Below, one piece after another: positions 17,166 to 26,746 of a stretch of 52,991 nt of DNA (position 1 is its first letter; each line of letters starts with the position of its first letter). The stretch lies in NCBI RefSeq assembly GCF_015277675.1, contig NZ_JADHEC010000023.1, positions 1-52,991 of the forward strand, given 5' to 3'. Source of the stretch: Flavobacterium soyangense. GTDB taxonomy: Bacteria > Bacteroidota > Bacteroidia > Flavobacteriales > Flavobacteriaceae. The position numbers were made by a program, and so were the translations under genes. Below the pieces are notes generated by a model. It was not told the DNA's origin and made no database searches. It saw nothing but the letters and a program-made list of their open reading frames with translations.

Positions 17166-17172
17166 TAATAAA

Positions 17173-18462
17173 ATGAAATACTACAGTTTAAACCATAATG
17201 CCCCCGAAGTTTCTTTCGAAGAAGCCGTGATTCAAGGACTGGCAACCGATAAAGGATTGTATTTTCCGGAATCAATCTCTCCATTACCTAAAGATTTTTT
17301 CGAAAATATCGAAAATCTGAGTAACGAAGAAATTGCTTTTGAAGCTATTCTACAATTTGTGGGCGACGAAATTCCTACCGAAATTTTAAAACAAATCATT
17401 GCCGAAACCTTATGCTTCGATTTCCCGACGGTAAAAGTCGAGGATAATATTTACGCATTAGAATTGTATCACGGGCCTACAATGGCTTTCAAGGACGTTG
17501 GCGCACGCTTTATGTCACGCTGTTTGGCGTATTTCAACAAAGACAAAAAAGACGACACGAACACGGTTCTCGTGGCGACTTCGGGCGATACCGGCGGTGC
17601 AGTTGCGAGTGGTTTTCTGGGAGTTCCAGGCGTAGAAGTTATTATTTTATACCCATCTGGAAAAGTGAGCGACATTCAGGAACGCCAATTAACGACTTTG
17701 GGACAAAACATCAAAGCATTGGAAGTGAACGGTGTTTTTGACGATTGCCAGGATATGGTCAAAAAAGCTTTTTTGGACGAAAGCCTGAAACATAAAAACC
17801 TGACTTCAGCCAACTCAATTAATATAGCCCGTTGGTTGCCGCAAATGTTTTACTTTTTCTTTGCCTACAAGCAATTGAAATCGCAAAACAAACCCTTGGT
17901 ATTTTCCTGCCCAAGCGGGAATTTCGGGAATATTTGCGCCGGAATTATGGCAAAAAAATTAGGTTTGCCAATCGAACATTTTGTGGCTTCAACCAATATA
18001 AATGATACCGTACCAAGATTTTTAGAAAAGGGAAATTACGACCCAAAACCTTCCAAAGCGACTATTTCGAATGCTATGGACGTTGGAAACCCAAGTAATT
18101 TTATTCGAATCCAAGAAATGTACAACAACGATTTGGAAAAATTTAAAAAAGATTTCTCTTCCTTTTCATATAACGATAATGAAACTTTGGAAGCGATGAA
18201 ATCCATCTACAAAACCGATGGTTATATTGCAGAACCTCACGGCGCAGTAGGCTATTTGGGTTTGAAAAAAGAGTTAAAAAACTACCCGAATGCCATTGGA
18301 ATTTTCTTGGAAACTGCTCATCCCATCAAGTTTTTGGATGTGGTGGAACCGGCATTGAATATAAAACTACCTATTCCAACACAAATAGAAAGCGTGTTGA
18401 ATAAAGAAAAAATAAGTGTCAAAATTAAAACTTACGAGGAATTGAAAGCTTTTTTGGGGTAA
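17173..18462 (+). CDS. thrC: Threonine synthase
   Basis: 429 residues, PLP-dependent; converts O-phosphohomoserine to threonine. The PLP-lysine motif is in GPTMAFKDVGARF (about residues 98-110); the glycine-rich phosphate site is ATSGDTGGAVASGF. The N-terminus (MKYYSLNHNAPEVSFEEAV) and length match the family. It is the last gene of the operon and is followed after 31 bases by a strong intrinsic terminator. Confidence 0.96.
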   Translation: MKYYSLNHNAPEVSFEEAVIQGLATDKGLYFPESISPLPKDFFENIENLSNEEIAFEAILQFVGDEIPTEILKQIIAETLCFDFPTVKVEDNIYALELYHGPTMAFKDVGARFMSRCLAYFNKDKKDDTNTVLVATSGDTGGAVASGFLGVPGVEVIILYPSGKVSDIQERQLTTLGQNIKALEVNGVFDDCQDMVKKAFLDESLKHKNLTSANSINIARWLPQMFYFFFAYKQLKSQNKPLVFSCPSGNFGNICAGIMAKKLGLPIEHFVASTNINDTVPRFLEKGNYDPKPSKATISNAMDVGNPSNFIRIQEMYNNDLEKFKKDFSSFSYNDNETLEAMKSIYKTDGYIAEPHGAVGYLGLKKELKNYPNAIGIFLETAHPIKFLDVVEPALNIKLPIPTQIESVLNKEKISVKIKTYEELKAFLG

Positions 18463-18493
18463 TTTTCCAAAAATAATAAGCTATTTATTTATT

Positions 18494-18525
18494 AGCACTT
18501 TATTTTAACCGTAAAGTGCTTTTTT
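18494..18525 (+). terminator. Intrinsic terminator of the threonine operon
   Basis: AGCACTTTA (18494-18502) pairs with TAAAGTGCT (18512-18520), 9-base loop, followed at once by a run of T. It also lies behind the convergent regulator gene at 18548. Confidence 0.85.
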
Positions 18526-18547
18526 ATTGCTGGTTGTTTCCGATTAT

Positions 18548-19294
18548 TTACCAACCCTCGCTAAAACCATTTTCTAAAGCCAACTGAAATTTTTCTACAT
18601 CAAATTGGTACAAATCTGGTGCTTTGTGTGCGCCTCCCTTTCGGATTTCGTCCAATTTTATTAGAATATCATAACGCAGAATTTTTCGGTAAAAATTCCC
18701 GCGATTGAGTTTTTTGTCCAAAATAATTTCATACAATTTTTGAAGTTCGGGCATAGTAAATTTCTCGGGCAATAAATTATAACCAATAGGTTTATGGTTT
18801 AATTGTTTTCGAAGTGTACTTAAAGCTTTATCAAAAATACGCCGGTGATCCATCATCAGTTCTGGCAATTCATCAATCGCTTTCCACTCGCAGGCATCAG
18901 AGATTTCATCAATAACTAGATTTACATTTGAATAATCAACTAAGGCATAAAATCCTATCGAGAGGAATCGTTGCTTATTCCATATCGTATTGTCAAAATT
19001 CTCAAAAAAACCTTCGGAACGATTTAAATCACTAAAAACTCTGAATTGTTGCAAATAAATATTGTCTGCTCCAGTTCTTTGATGAAGAATTCTGTTAGCA
19101 GCTTCTTTAATATTCTCCGTTTTTAACACATAGCCTCCAGGAAGTGCCCAAAGATTATTTTCTTTCATTTTGGTAACCAAAACTTTTAAACTTGAATCCT
19201 GAAATCCAAAAACGACGCAGTCAATAGACAAATGAGGGATATAGATTTCCCATGCTTTTTTTGATTTTTCTTCAATTATTCTTTTAAACTCCAT
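18548..19294 (-). CDS. NrtR/AraR-like transcriptional regulator with degenerate Nudix domain
   Basis: 248 residues from ATG 19294; an upstream in-frame ATG at 19321 is possible but adds only 9 residues. Residues about 25-165 form a Nudix fold. The Nudix box should read Gx5Ex7REUxEExGU, but here the REU position is RIL and the EE pair is QR, so the catalytic glutamates are missing and hydrolysis is unlikely. Residues about 170-248 form a winged-helix module typical of NrtR-type regulators (LPEKFTMPELQKLYEIIL, then RKILRYDILIKL). In Bacteroidota such proteins control NAD or sugar genes by binding ADP-ribose-like or sugar ligands. It is divergent from a GH3 glycosidase whose promoter carries a perfect palindrome, so sugar-linked control is the likely job (inference). 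Confidence 0.85.
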   Translation of the reverse strand: MEFKRIIEEKSKKAWEIYIPHLSIDCVVFGFQDSSLKVLVTKMKENNLWALPGGYVLKTENIKEAANRILHQRTGADNIYLQQFRVFSDLNRSEGFFENFDNTIWNKQRFLSIGFYALVDYSNVNLVIDEISDACEWKAIDELPELMMDHRRIFDKALSTLRKQLNHKPIGYNLLPEKFTMPELQKLYEIILDKKLNRGNFYRKILRYDILIKLDEIRKGGAHKAPDLYQFDVEKFQLALENGFSEGW

Positions 19295-19375
19295 AAGTAC
19301 AAATTCAATGCGAAAATACAAAATTGACGCTAACTTTCACTTTGCCAAACTATTTATAAAAAAAACATATTTTTT

Positions 19376-19406
19376 TTGCAAATATTAAAAAATAAAATTA
19401 ATATTG
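19376..19406 (+). promoter_or_regulatory. Promoter of the GH3 glycosidase
   Basis: TTG (19376-19378), a 20-base spacer, then TAATATTG (19399-19406), one mismatch from TAnnTTTG. The start codon is 43 bases downstream. Confidence 0.45.
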
Positions 19407-19423
19407 CTTCATAATGAAGCAAT
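19403..19423. promoter_or_regulatory. 21-bp perfect palindrome, candidate operator
   Basis: ATTGCTTCAT (19403-19412), a central A, then ATGAAGCAAT (19414-19423), with no mismatch. It overlaps the 3' half of the -7 box and the transcription start of the GH3 gene and lies in the intergenic region shared with the divergent Nudix-type regulator. That placement is typical for a repressor site. Confidence 0.65.
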
Positions 19424-19449
19424 GAATTACTATTAACTAAATTAACCTT

Positions 19450-22023
19450 ATGAAAAATTACTCATTTTCGAAAATTGCGAAAATATCGCTTCTTTCAACA
19501 TTAGTTGTTTCTGGAATTTCTTGGAGTAAAAATCCGGGGACTAAAGACACAAACAAACCTTTAATAACTATTAACGGGTTTACCTTTTCTGATTTAAATC
19601 AAAACGGAAAATTAGATAAATATGAAGATACACGCCTTCCTATGAATGACAGGATTCAAGATTTGATAAGCAAAATGACCGATGATGAAAAAGCAAGTAT
19701 GCTTATCGGAATTGGAATGCCAGGATTTGATTTAACTACTTTAAAATTTACGACTGAAGGCTTTCAAGGAAAAGTACCTGGAGCTGCTGGTGGAACATTT
19801 GAAATTAAACGACTGGGAATTCCATCGGTTACGGTTTCTGATGGTCCTGCTGGAGTGAGAATTAAACCTACTCGCGTCAATTCAACAGCAACCTATTACG
19901 GAACGGCTTTTCCTGTTGGAACCGCATTGGCATCCACTTGGAATACGGAATTAATCAACAATGTTGGAAAAGCAATGGGTAACGAAGTGAAAGAATATGG
20001 AATAGATGTTTTACTAGGACCTGGAATGAATATTCACAGAAATCCATTGTGCGGCAGAAACTTCGAATATTATTCTGAAGATCCATTATTGACAGGTAAA
20101 ATTTCAGCGGCAATCGTAAATGGTATTCAATCGAATGGGGTTGGAACTTCGGTAAAACATTTCGCAGCAAACAATCAGGAACGCAATCGTATGGGTGTAA
20201 ATGCTCATATTAGCGAAAGAGCCTTGCGTGAAATCTATTTAAGAGGTTTTGAAATCACTGTAAAAGAAGCACAACCGTGGACTGTTATGTCTTCTTATAA
20301 CTTAGTTAATGGTTCTTATACTTCTGCAAGAAAAGATTTATTGACAACCGTATTAAGAAATGAATGGGGTTTTAAAGGCTTAGTGATGACTGATTGGTTT
20401 GGTGGTTACCTAAATTTTATAGCGCCATTAAAAAAAGAAACTCCTAGTAGCGATGTAACTACGCAATTATCGGCTGGGAATGATTTATTAATGCCTGGAT
20501 TACCTAATCAAAAACAAGCCATTTTAGACAATATAAAAAGCGGCAAATTAACCGCAGCAGTGATAAATAAAGATTTAACCCGTATTTTAGAATTGGTAAT
20601 GAGATCGCCCACAATGAATAATTACAAATATTCTGACCAGCCAAATTTGAAAGCAAATGCCGAAGTGACCAGACAAGCCGCTGCCGAAGGAACTATTTTA
20701 TTAAAAAATGATAGTAATACGCTACCACTTTCTTCTAAATCAACAAAATTAGCTGTTTTTGGTATAACTTCTTATGATTTTATTTCAGGAGGTACCGGAA
20801 GTGGTGATGTTAATGAAGCCTACACAATTTCTTTGATTGACGGTTTAACAAATGCTGATACAAAATCATTAACAAATAGTGATCTTAATAAAATAAACTT
20901 AAAAAATAATTCGGCTGGAGATTTATCAAAAGAAAAAAATACTCCAAAAAAACCAATAATATCATATACAATCGACAAAGAATTAGAAGCGGTATATCAA
21001 CCTTATGTTGTTGAGCAAAAAGCAATAGAAATGGACCGCCGTGAAAAAAATGGTGGACTATTGGCAACTCCAAAACGTATTGTTGAATTAGAATTATCAA
21101 AAGAAACCATTCAAAACAAAGCCAATACATCAGAAACAGCCTTAATAACAATTGGCAGAAATGCTGGCGAAGGAGCTGACAGAAATATTGAAGAAGACTT
21201 TAATTTAGCTGCTGATGAGGTAAATTTAATAAACAATGTTTCCGAAGCTTTTCACGCAAAAGGAAAAAAAGTAGTTGTAATTCTAAATATTGGTGGTGTA
21301 ATTGAAACTGCAAGTTGGAAAGATAAAGTTGATGCCATTATTTTGCCTTGGCAACCGGGTCAGGAAGGTGGAAATTCTGTAGCCTATGTTCTCTCTGGAA
21401 AAGTAACTCCTTCCGGAAAATTGACAATGACTTTTCCTGTAAAATATGAAGATACACCTTCAGCTAAAAACTGGATTGGAACACCTGCCGAAAATCCAAC
21501 AAGCGTAAATTATGAAGAAGGAATTTATGTGGGTTACCGTTATTTTAATACGTTCAACGTAAAACCATCTTATGAATTTGGTTACGGATTATCTTATACA
21601 AGTTTTGATATTTCTGGTTTGAAATTAAGCGCTGCAACTTTTGCAAACAAATTAACTGCTACTGTAACGGTAAAAAATACAGGTAAAACAGCAGGAAAAG
21701 AAGTAGTACAATTATATCTTTCGGCTCCATCAAAAAATATTGACAAACCAAGTTCAGAATTGAAAGCTTTTGCCAAAACAAAATTATTACAACCCGGAGA
21801 AAGTCAAACAATTACTTTAACCATAAACCCTAAAGATTTGGCTTCATTTGTAACTGCTAAAAATGCTTGGATTGCCGAAGCTGGTGCTTATAAAGTAGCC
21901 ATTGGAACATCATCATCAAACATCAAACAAACGGCGAGTTTTTCTTTAGCCAAAGAATTAATTGTTGAAAAAACAAATTCTTCGTTTGCTTCTGATACCA
22001 AATTTTCAGATTTGAAACATTAG
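19450..22023 (+). CDS. Secreted glycoside hydrolase family 3 enzyme, beta-glucosidase-like
   Basis: 857 residues. A signal peptide (about 1-26) is followed by an Asp-rich calcium-type loop (SDLNQNGKLDKYED). The GH3 N-terminal barrel (about 65-390) has GPGMNIHRNPLCGRNFEYY, VKHFAANNQE and the nucleophile in VMTDWFGG (Asp near residue 314). The GH3 C-terminal domain and a fibronectin-III-like domain (about 745-830) complete the usual architecture of BglX-type beta-glucosidases. Cleavage of terminal beta-linked sugars is expected; substrate specificity is not readable from sequence. No type IX secretion C-terminal domain is evident, so a periplasmic location is likely. Probably controlled by the divergent regulator. 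Confidence 0.9.
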   Translation: MKNYSFSKIAKISLLSTLVVSGISWSKNPGTKDTNKPLITINGFTFSDLNQNGKLDKYEDTRLPMNDRIQDLISKMTDDEKASMLIGIGMPGFDLTTLKFTTEGFQGKVPGAAGGTFEIKRLGIPSVTVSDGPAGVRIKPTRVNSTATYYGTAFPVGTALASTWNTELINNVGKAMGNEVKEYGIDVLLGPGMNIHRNPLCGRNFEYYSEDPLLTGKISAAIVNGIQSNGVGTSVKHFAANNQERNRMGVNAHISERALREIYLRGFEITVKEAQPWTVMSSYNLVNGSYTSARKDLLTTVLRNEWGFKGLVMTDWFGGYLNFIAPLKKETPSSDVTTQLSAGNDLLMPGLPNQKQAILDNIKSGKLTAAVINKDLTRILELVMRSPTMNNYKYSDQPNLKANAEVTRQAAAEGTILLKNDSNTLPLSSKSTKLAVFGITSYDFISGGTGSGDVNEAYTISLIDGLTNADTKSLTNSDLNKINLKNNSAGDLSKEKNTPKKPIISYTIDKELEAVYQPYVVEQKAIEMDRREKNGGLLATPKRIVELELSKETIQNKANTSETALITIGRNAGEGADRNIEEDFNLAADEVNLINNVSEAFHAKGKKVVVILNIGGVIETASWKDKVDAIILPWQPGQEGGNSVAYVLSGKVTPSGKLTMTFPVKYEDTPSAKNWIGTPAENPTSVNYEEGIYVGYRYFNTFNVKPSYEFGYGLSYTSFDISGLKLSAATFANKLTATVTVKNTGKTAGKEVVQLYLSAPSKNIDKPSSELKAFAKTKLLQPGESQTITLTINPKDLASFVTAKNAWIAEAGAYKVAIGTSSSNIKQTASFSLAKELIVEKTNSSFASDTKFSDLKH

Positions 22024-22076
22024 TCGGTGCATCAAATTCTTTATACAACTGCTGCAAAGAAGTAGCTCTTAAAAAA

Positions 22077-22094
22077 CCCCGCAATTTTGCGGGG
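22077..22094 (-). terminator. Terminator of cmk
   Basis: CCCCGCAA (22077-22084) pairs with TTGCGGGG (22087-22094). Read on the minus strand the stem is followed by six T, so it mainly serves the cmk-side transcript, with a weaker stop for the convergent GH3 gene. Confidence 0.8.
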
Positions 22095-22125
22095 CTTAAA
22101 TACTTATTAAAACTGTACTACAATT

Positions 22126-22806
22126 CTAAATATTGACTAATTTTAATACTTTTTCAAATTGTTCCTGTTTCGAAATATTTGAATTATCAAATTCTATTGC
22201 ATCCTCTGCCTTAACAAGCGGAGAATCCTCACGATGGGTATCAATATAATCCCTTTCTTCAACGTTTTTTAGAACTTCATCAAAAGTCACATTATCTCCT
22301 TTTTTTTGTAGTTCTTTAAATCGCCTTTGGGCACGGGTCAATGGACTTGCCGTCATAAATATTTTTAAATCTGCATCAGGAAAAACTACGGTGCCAATGT
22401 CTCTTCCATCCATAACAATGCCTTTATTTTTCCCCATCTCCTTTTGCTGTTCGACTAGTTTTGATCGCACTTCCGAAATTTCTGCAACTTTACTCACATA
22501 ACTGGAAACTTCAATAGTGCGTATTTCTTTTTCTACATTGACATCGTTCAAATACATTTCGGCAAATCCCAAATCAGGATTGAATTTGAACGTTAATTTT
22601 ATGAAAGGTAAACTTTTAATAAGTGATTTTTTATCAAAAAAAGCTGCACCAATATATCCCTTTTGCATTGCAAACAAAGCTACTGCACGGTACATTGCTC
22701 CAGTATCAACATATACATAACCCAAATACCTGGCTAATTCCTTGGCCAAAGTGCTTTTTCCTGTAGATGAAAATCCGTCAATAGCAATGGTAATTTTTTT
22801 ATTCAA
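22126..22806 (-). CDS. cmk: (d)CMP kinase (cytidylate kinase)
   Basis: 226 residues. Phosphorylates CMP/dCMP to the diphosphate. P-loop GFSSTGKST (about 11-19), CMP-binding DTGAMYRA, and the DGRDIGTVVFPDA and ASPLTRAQRRFKE segments are intact. The start lies 7 bases after the stop of porQ, so the two genes are co-transcribed. Confidence 0.95.
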   Translation of the reverse strand: MNKKITIAIDGFSSTGKSTLAKELARYLGYVYVDTGAMYRAVALFAMQKGYIGAAFFDKKSLIKSLPFIKLTFKFNPDLGFAEMYLNDVNVEKEIRTIEVSSYVSKVAEISEVRSKLVEQQKEMGKNKGIVMDGRDIGTVVFPDADLKIFMTASPLTRAQRRFKELQKKGDNVTFDEVLKNVEERDYIDTHREDSPLVKAEDAIEFDNSNISKQEQFEKVLKLVNI

Positions 22807-22813
22807 AATAGTT

Positions 22814-23833
22814 TTATTGTAAGTTAATAGTTAAACCAAACAAACTCGTATTTCCTGCTAAGGTATATTTTGAGTACGAATAATTGAATTTTATTTTGTT
22901 AAATTTCAGTCCAAAACCAACAGAAATTCCGGAGAAATTTCGTTGATCCAAAATTTTCAATTCTTCGGCTCTTCTAAAATTATATCCCAATCTTAGATTG
23001 AACGATTTTTTTGGAAACAACTCCGCTCCAAAAACGGTATGACGCAAAGCATTACCAAAAATGGATGTCTTCTTCTCGATTGTGCTTCCATCCAATGATG
23101 ATTCTGCCTGATTCGGGTTAGAAAATGAAATATTCCATTGCTGCAAATTATCCAAGGTAAGATGCCAGCGGATAGGTACATTTTCCAATTCTTGTGAAAC
23201 TCCAGCCAATATTTCCAATGGCAATTTTTCGTTTATGCCATTATAGGTTGTAAATTGTGTTCCAATATTTCGAACTACCAAAGCCCAATTAACATCGTTA
23301 GCTTCATCTATATAAATAGCTCCCAAATCGACCGCTCCACCAATGGAATTATAACTTTCTAAAGTCGAAGAAATCAATTTCCCACTAGCTCCTATAAAAA
23401 GATTTGTACTGGGGACATTATAAGAATATCCAAATGAAAGTGCGGTTTCGCTCCCAGTAAATTGAGAAGTGGTCTGACCATTTTCATCATAACCATCGAA
23501 TTTGCCATAATTCACATAATTTATTCCCACCTGAAAAGTTTGCAAATGGCGGTCATAAGTATAAGCATAAGAAGCAGTTCCATAAGTCACTTCACCAAAA
23601 TAACTCCCGTAATTCAGAGCCAAATGATTGTCCATTTCCTGATTTATTGAAGCAGGATTGAAATTAGCCTGATTGACGTCATCATCATAAATAGTAATCG
23701 TCTTACCGCCTAAAGCCGCCTGTCTTGGCGATGTAACCAAGTTTAAAAACTGATAAATATACTTACCTCCTATTTGACTGTAGGTAACAGTGCAAATCGA
23801 AAACAAAAAGAGAATTAAAAGTTTTTTTTGCAT
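22814..23833 (-). CDS. porQ: Type IX secretion system protein PorQ
   Basis: 339 residues with a signal peptide (about 1-19, ending TYSQ). The mature protein starts IGGKYIYQFLNLVTSPRQAALGG, the characteristic beginning of PorQ, and continues as an outer-membrane beta-barrel of the PorV/PorQ type with repeated aromatic-Gly strands up to the C-terminal TSLFGLTINLQ. In the type IX system the PorU-V-Q-Z attachment complex at the cell surface processes cargo. The pairing with cmk is, as far as I recall, usual in Flavobacteriia. Confidence 0.88.
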   Translation of the reverse strand: MQKKLLILFLFSICTVTYSQIGGKYIYQFLNLVTSPRQAALGGKTITIYDDDVNQANFNPASINQEMDNHLALNYGSYFGEVTYGTASYAYTYDRHLQTFQVGINYVNYGKFDGYDENGQTTSQFTGSETALSFGYSYNVPSTNLFIGASGKLISSTLESYNSIGGAVDLGAIYIDEANDVNWALVVRNIGTQFTTYNGINEKLPLEILAGVSQELENVPIRWHLTLDNLQQWNISFSNPNQAESSLDGSTIEKKTSIFGNALRHTVFGAELFPKKSFNLRLGYNFRRAEELKILDQRNFSGISVGFGLKFNKIKFNYSYSKYTLAGNTSLFGLTINLQ

Positions 23834-23941
23834 ACTTTAAATAGGTATTCTGTATAATAAAACGCAAATGCGAAGATAAAATTATAATGGTAAAAATTCT
23901 TGTTTTCCTGATGAAGTTTCTAGGCAAATTCTAAATCAAAT

Positions 23942-23975
23942 AAAAAATTCCATCCTAAGGCTTCAGGATGGAATT
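23942..23975 (-). terminator. Terminator of lon
   Basis: AATTCCATCCT (23946-23956) pairs with AGGATGGAATT (23965-23975). On the minus strand the stem runs into a T-rich tail. It sits between the lon stop and the porQ start. Confidence 0.85.
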
Positions 23976-23997
23976 GAATTGTATTAAAAAGCTTTGT

Positions 23998-26448
23998 TTA
24001 TAATACTTTTGCGTTTTTTACCTTTTGATTAGTAATGGCAATTTTCAAAACTTCGCTCATTTCCTTCACATAATGAAACGTTAATCCTTCAATATATTTG
24101 GGTTTTATTTCGTCTATATCGCTTTTGTTTTCGTGGCACAGGATAATTTCTTTAATATTGGCTCTTTTGGCCGCCAAAATCTTTTCTTTTAATCCACCCA
24201 CGGGCAATACTTTTCCGCGTAATGTAATTTCGCCGGTCATCGCAAGACCTTTCTTCACTTTCTTTTGTGTAAGTACCGAAACTAATGATGTCAGCATTGC
24301 GATCCCCGCACTTGGACCATCTTTTGGGGTTGCTCCTTCAGGAACGTGCAAATGGATATTGTATTTTGACAACATATCCGGATTTAAGCCTAAAAATTCT
24401 GCATTGGCTTTGATATATTCCAAAGCAATTGTTGCCGATTCTTTCATTACAGTACCTAAATTCCCCGTAATAGTCATCCCTCCTTTTCCTGGAGAAATCA
24501 AAGATTCTATAAAAAGAATATCACCGCCAACACTTGTCCAAGCCAGTCCAGTTACAACTCCTGCAACATCGTTGCTCTCATATTTGTCTCTTTCCAATCT
24601 TGGAACACCAAGAATTCTCACAATATCTTCATTGGTTACTTTCTTGTTGTACTCCTCTTCCATCGCAATTGATTTGGCCGCATTACGAATCACTTGTGCA
24701 ATTTTTGCTTCTAAACCACGAACGCCAGATTCACGAGTATAACCTTCCACAATTTTTTCTAATTGTTTTGTTCCAACAACTAAATCTTTAGAAGTCATCC
24801 CGTGTTCCTTCAATTGTCTTGGAAGCAGATGCTGACGGGCAATTTCGACTTTTTCTTCGATAGTGTAACCCGACATTTTTATTATTTCCATCCTGTCTCT
24901 CAAGGCTGGTTGAATTTCCGACATATTATTTGAAGTGGCAATGAACATCACTTTTGATAAATCATAACCCATTTCAAGAAAATTATCATAAAAGGAGTTA
25001 TTTTGTTCCGGATCCAAAACCTCTAATAATGCTGATGATGGATCTCCTTGACTGCTATTTGATAATTTGTCGATTTCATCCAAAACAAAAACCGGATTTG
25101 AGGTTCCTGCTTTTTTCAAACTTTGAATAATTCGTCCCGGCATTGCGCCAATATAGGTTTTTCGATGACCTCGAATTTCTGCTTCATCACGCAAACCGCC
25201 AAGAGATATTCTCACATATTCTCTTCCCAAAGCTTCGGCAACAGATTTTCCAATGGATGTTTTACCCACACCCGGAGGTCCTGTCAAACAGATTATTGGG
25301 GATTTCATATCATTTCGCAATTTTAACACTGCCAAATGTTCTATCATTCTTTTCTTGACATCTTCCAAACCAAAGTGGTCTCTGTCCAGAATTTTTTGTG
25401 CTCTTTTTAAATCAAAATTGTCTTTTGAATATTCGTTCCAAGGCAATTCTAAAAACAAGTCCAAATAATTTCTTTGAATACCAAAATCAGGTGCTTGTGG
25501 ATTCATTCGGCGCATTTTAGCCAATTCTTTTTCGAAATGCTTTTGCGTTTTTTCGTCCCATTTCTTGGTTTTGGCTTTCAGGCTCATTTCGTCCATTTCC
25601 TCTTCTTGCGAAACGCCTCCCAATTCTTCCTGAATGGTTTTCATTTGCTGATGAAGAAAATATTCTCGTTGTTGCTGGTCTAAATCAAAACGAACTTTAG
25701 ACTGAATATCGTTTTTTAATTCGAGTTTTTGCAACTCAGTATTCATATAACGAAGTGTTTCGAGTGCCCTTTCTTTCAAAGAATTAATCGACAATAACTT
25801 TTGTTTCTCCTCAACAGACAAACTCATATTTGAAGTCACAAAATTGATTAAAAACGATTGGCTTTCAATGTTTTTAATTGCGAATGTGGCCTCACTTGGT
25901 ATGTTTGGGCTTTCCTTTATAATTTGAATGGCTAACTCCCGAACTGAATCAATTATTGCTAAAAATTCTGAATCTTTTTTTCCAGGTCTTTTCTCTTCAA
26001 CTTCTTTTATACTGGCTGTAATATAAGGAGTTTCAGAAACAACAGATTCTATTAAAAAACGCTTTTTCCCTTGAAGAATAACGGTAACATTTCCATCAGG
26101 CATTTTTAGAACTCGCAAAATTCGAGCTACAGTTCCTATATTATGCACATCCTTTTTTGTAGGATCTTCAACATCTTCATTCTTTTGAGCTACAACGCCA
26201 ATGATTTTTCCGGCGGCATAAGCATCATTAATCAATTTTATGGATTTATCGCGTCCAGCCGTAATGGGAATAACTACACCAGGAAATAAAACCATATTTC
26301 GCAATGGCAAAATAGGCAATGAATCCGGCAATTCTTCATTATTCATTTCCTCCTCATCTTCCGGAGTCAATAATGGAATTAAATCAGTATCTGTATCGAA
26401 TTCCTGAAGTGACAAATTGTCAATAGTAAGTATTTTATGTTGCGACAT
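23998..26448 (-). CDS. lon: ATP-dependent Lon protease
   Basis: 816 residues, the usual length. Residues about 40-240 are the N-terminal substrate-binding domain, then a coiled region, AAA+ module with Walker A GPPGVGKTS (about 371-379), and the C-terminal protease domain with the catalytic Ser in KDGPSAGIAML and the Lys in GLKEKILAAKRA. Degrades misfolded and regulatory proteins in the cytoplasm. It has its own promoter and terminator. Confidence 0.96.
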   Translation of the reverse strand: MSQHKILTIDNLSLQEFDTDTDLIPLLTPEDEEEMNNEELPDSLPILPLRNMVLFPGVVIPITAGRDKSIKLINDAYAAGKIIGVVAQKNEDVEDPTKKDVHNIGTVARILRVLKMPDGNVTVILQGKKRFLIESVVSETPYITASIKEVEEKRPGKKDSEFLAIIDSVRELAIQIIKESPNIPSEATFAIKNIESQSFLINFVTSNMSLSVEEKQKLLSINSLKERALETLRYMNTELQKLELKNDIQSKVRFDLDQQQREYFLHQQMKTIQEELGGVSQEEEMDEMSLKAKTKKWDEKTQKHFEKELAKMRRMNPQAPDFGIQRNYLDLFLELPWNEYSKDNFDLKRAQKILDRDHFGLEDVKKRMIEHLAVLKLRNDMKSPIICLTGPPGVGKTSIGKSVAEALGREYVRISLGGLRDEAEIRGHRKTYIGAMPGRIIQSLKKAGTSNPVFVLDEIDKLSNSSQGDPSSALLEVLDPEQNNSFYDNFLEMGYDLSKVMFIATSNNMSEIQPALRDRMEIIKMSGYTIEEKVEIARQHLLPRQLKEHGMTSKDLVVGTKQLEKIVEGYTRESGVRGLEAKIAQVIRNAAKSIAMEEEYNKKVTNEDIVRILGVPRLERDKYESNDVAGVVTGLAWTSVGGDILFIESLISPGKGGMTITGNLGTVMKESATIALEYIKANAEFLGLNPDMLSKYNIHLHVPEGATPKDGPSAGIAMLTSLVSVLTQKKVKKGLAMTGEITLRGKVLPVGGLKEKILAAKRANIKEIILCHENKSDIDEIKPKYIEGLTFHYVKEMSEVLKIAITNQKVKNAKVL

Positions 26449-26493
26449 TTGTTATTTGAGTCTTTTTGTCATTAAATATGTTCATTAATATAA

Positions 26494-26525
26494 CAAATAT
26501 AAGGCATCAGTAGCATAAATTTCAA
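26494..26525 (-). promoter_or_regulatory. Promoter of lon
   Basis: On the minus strand TTG (26525-26523), 21 bases, then TATATTTG (26501-26494), an exact TAnnTTTG box, about 45 bases before the lon start. The rest of the spacer up to 26746 holds no gene or clear structure. Confidence 0.6.
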
Positions 26526-26746
26526 TAAAATCGATATAAGATGCATAATATTTGCTTAACATTAAAAACTGACAATCATTATGCCAAAAACCGTCCTAAA
26601 TAGATTATTCCTATTAAAGTGTGGCTTTGGAAATCCATTTTATTTACCAAATTAAAGTTGGAAAGATTAAACTCAGAAAAGAATAGCTCTGTCTAAACGA
26701 ATCACCTGAAGCTACTCTTCATTGGAAGTAAATAATTAGCTAACTA

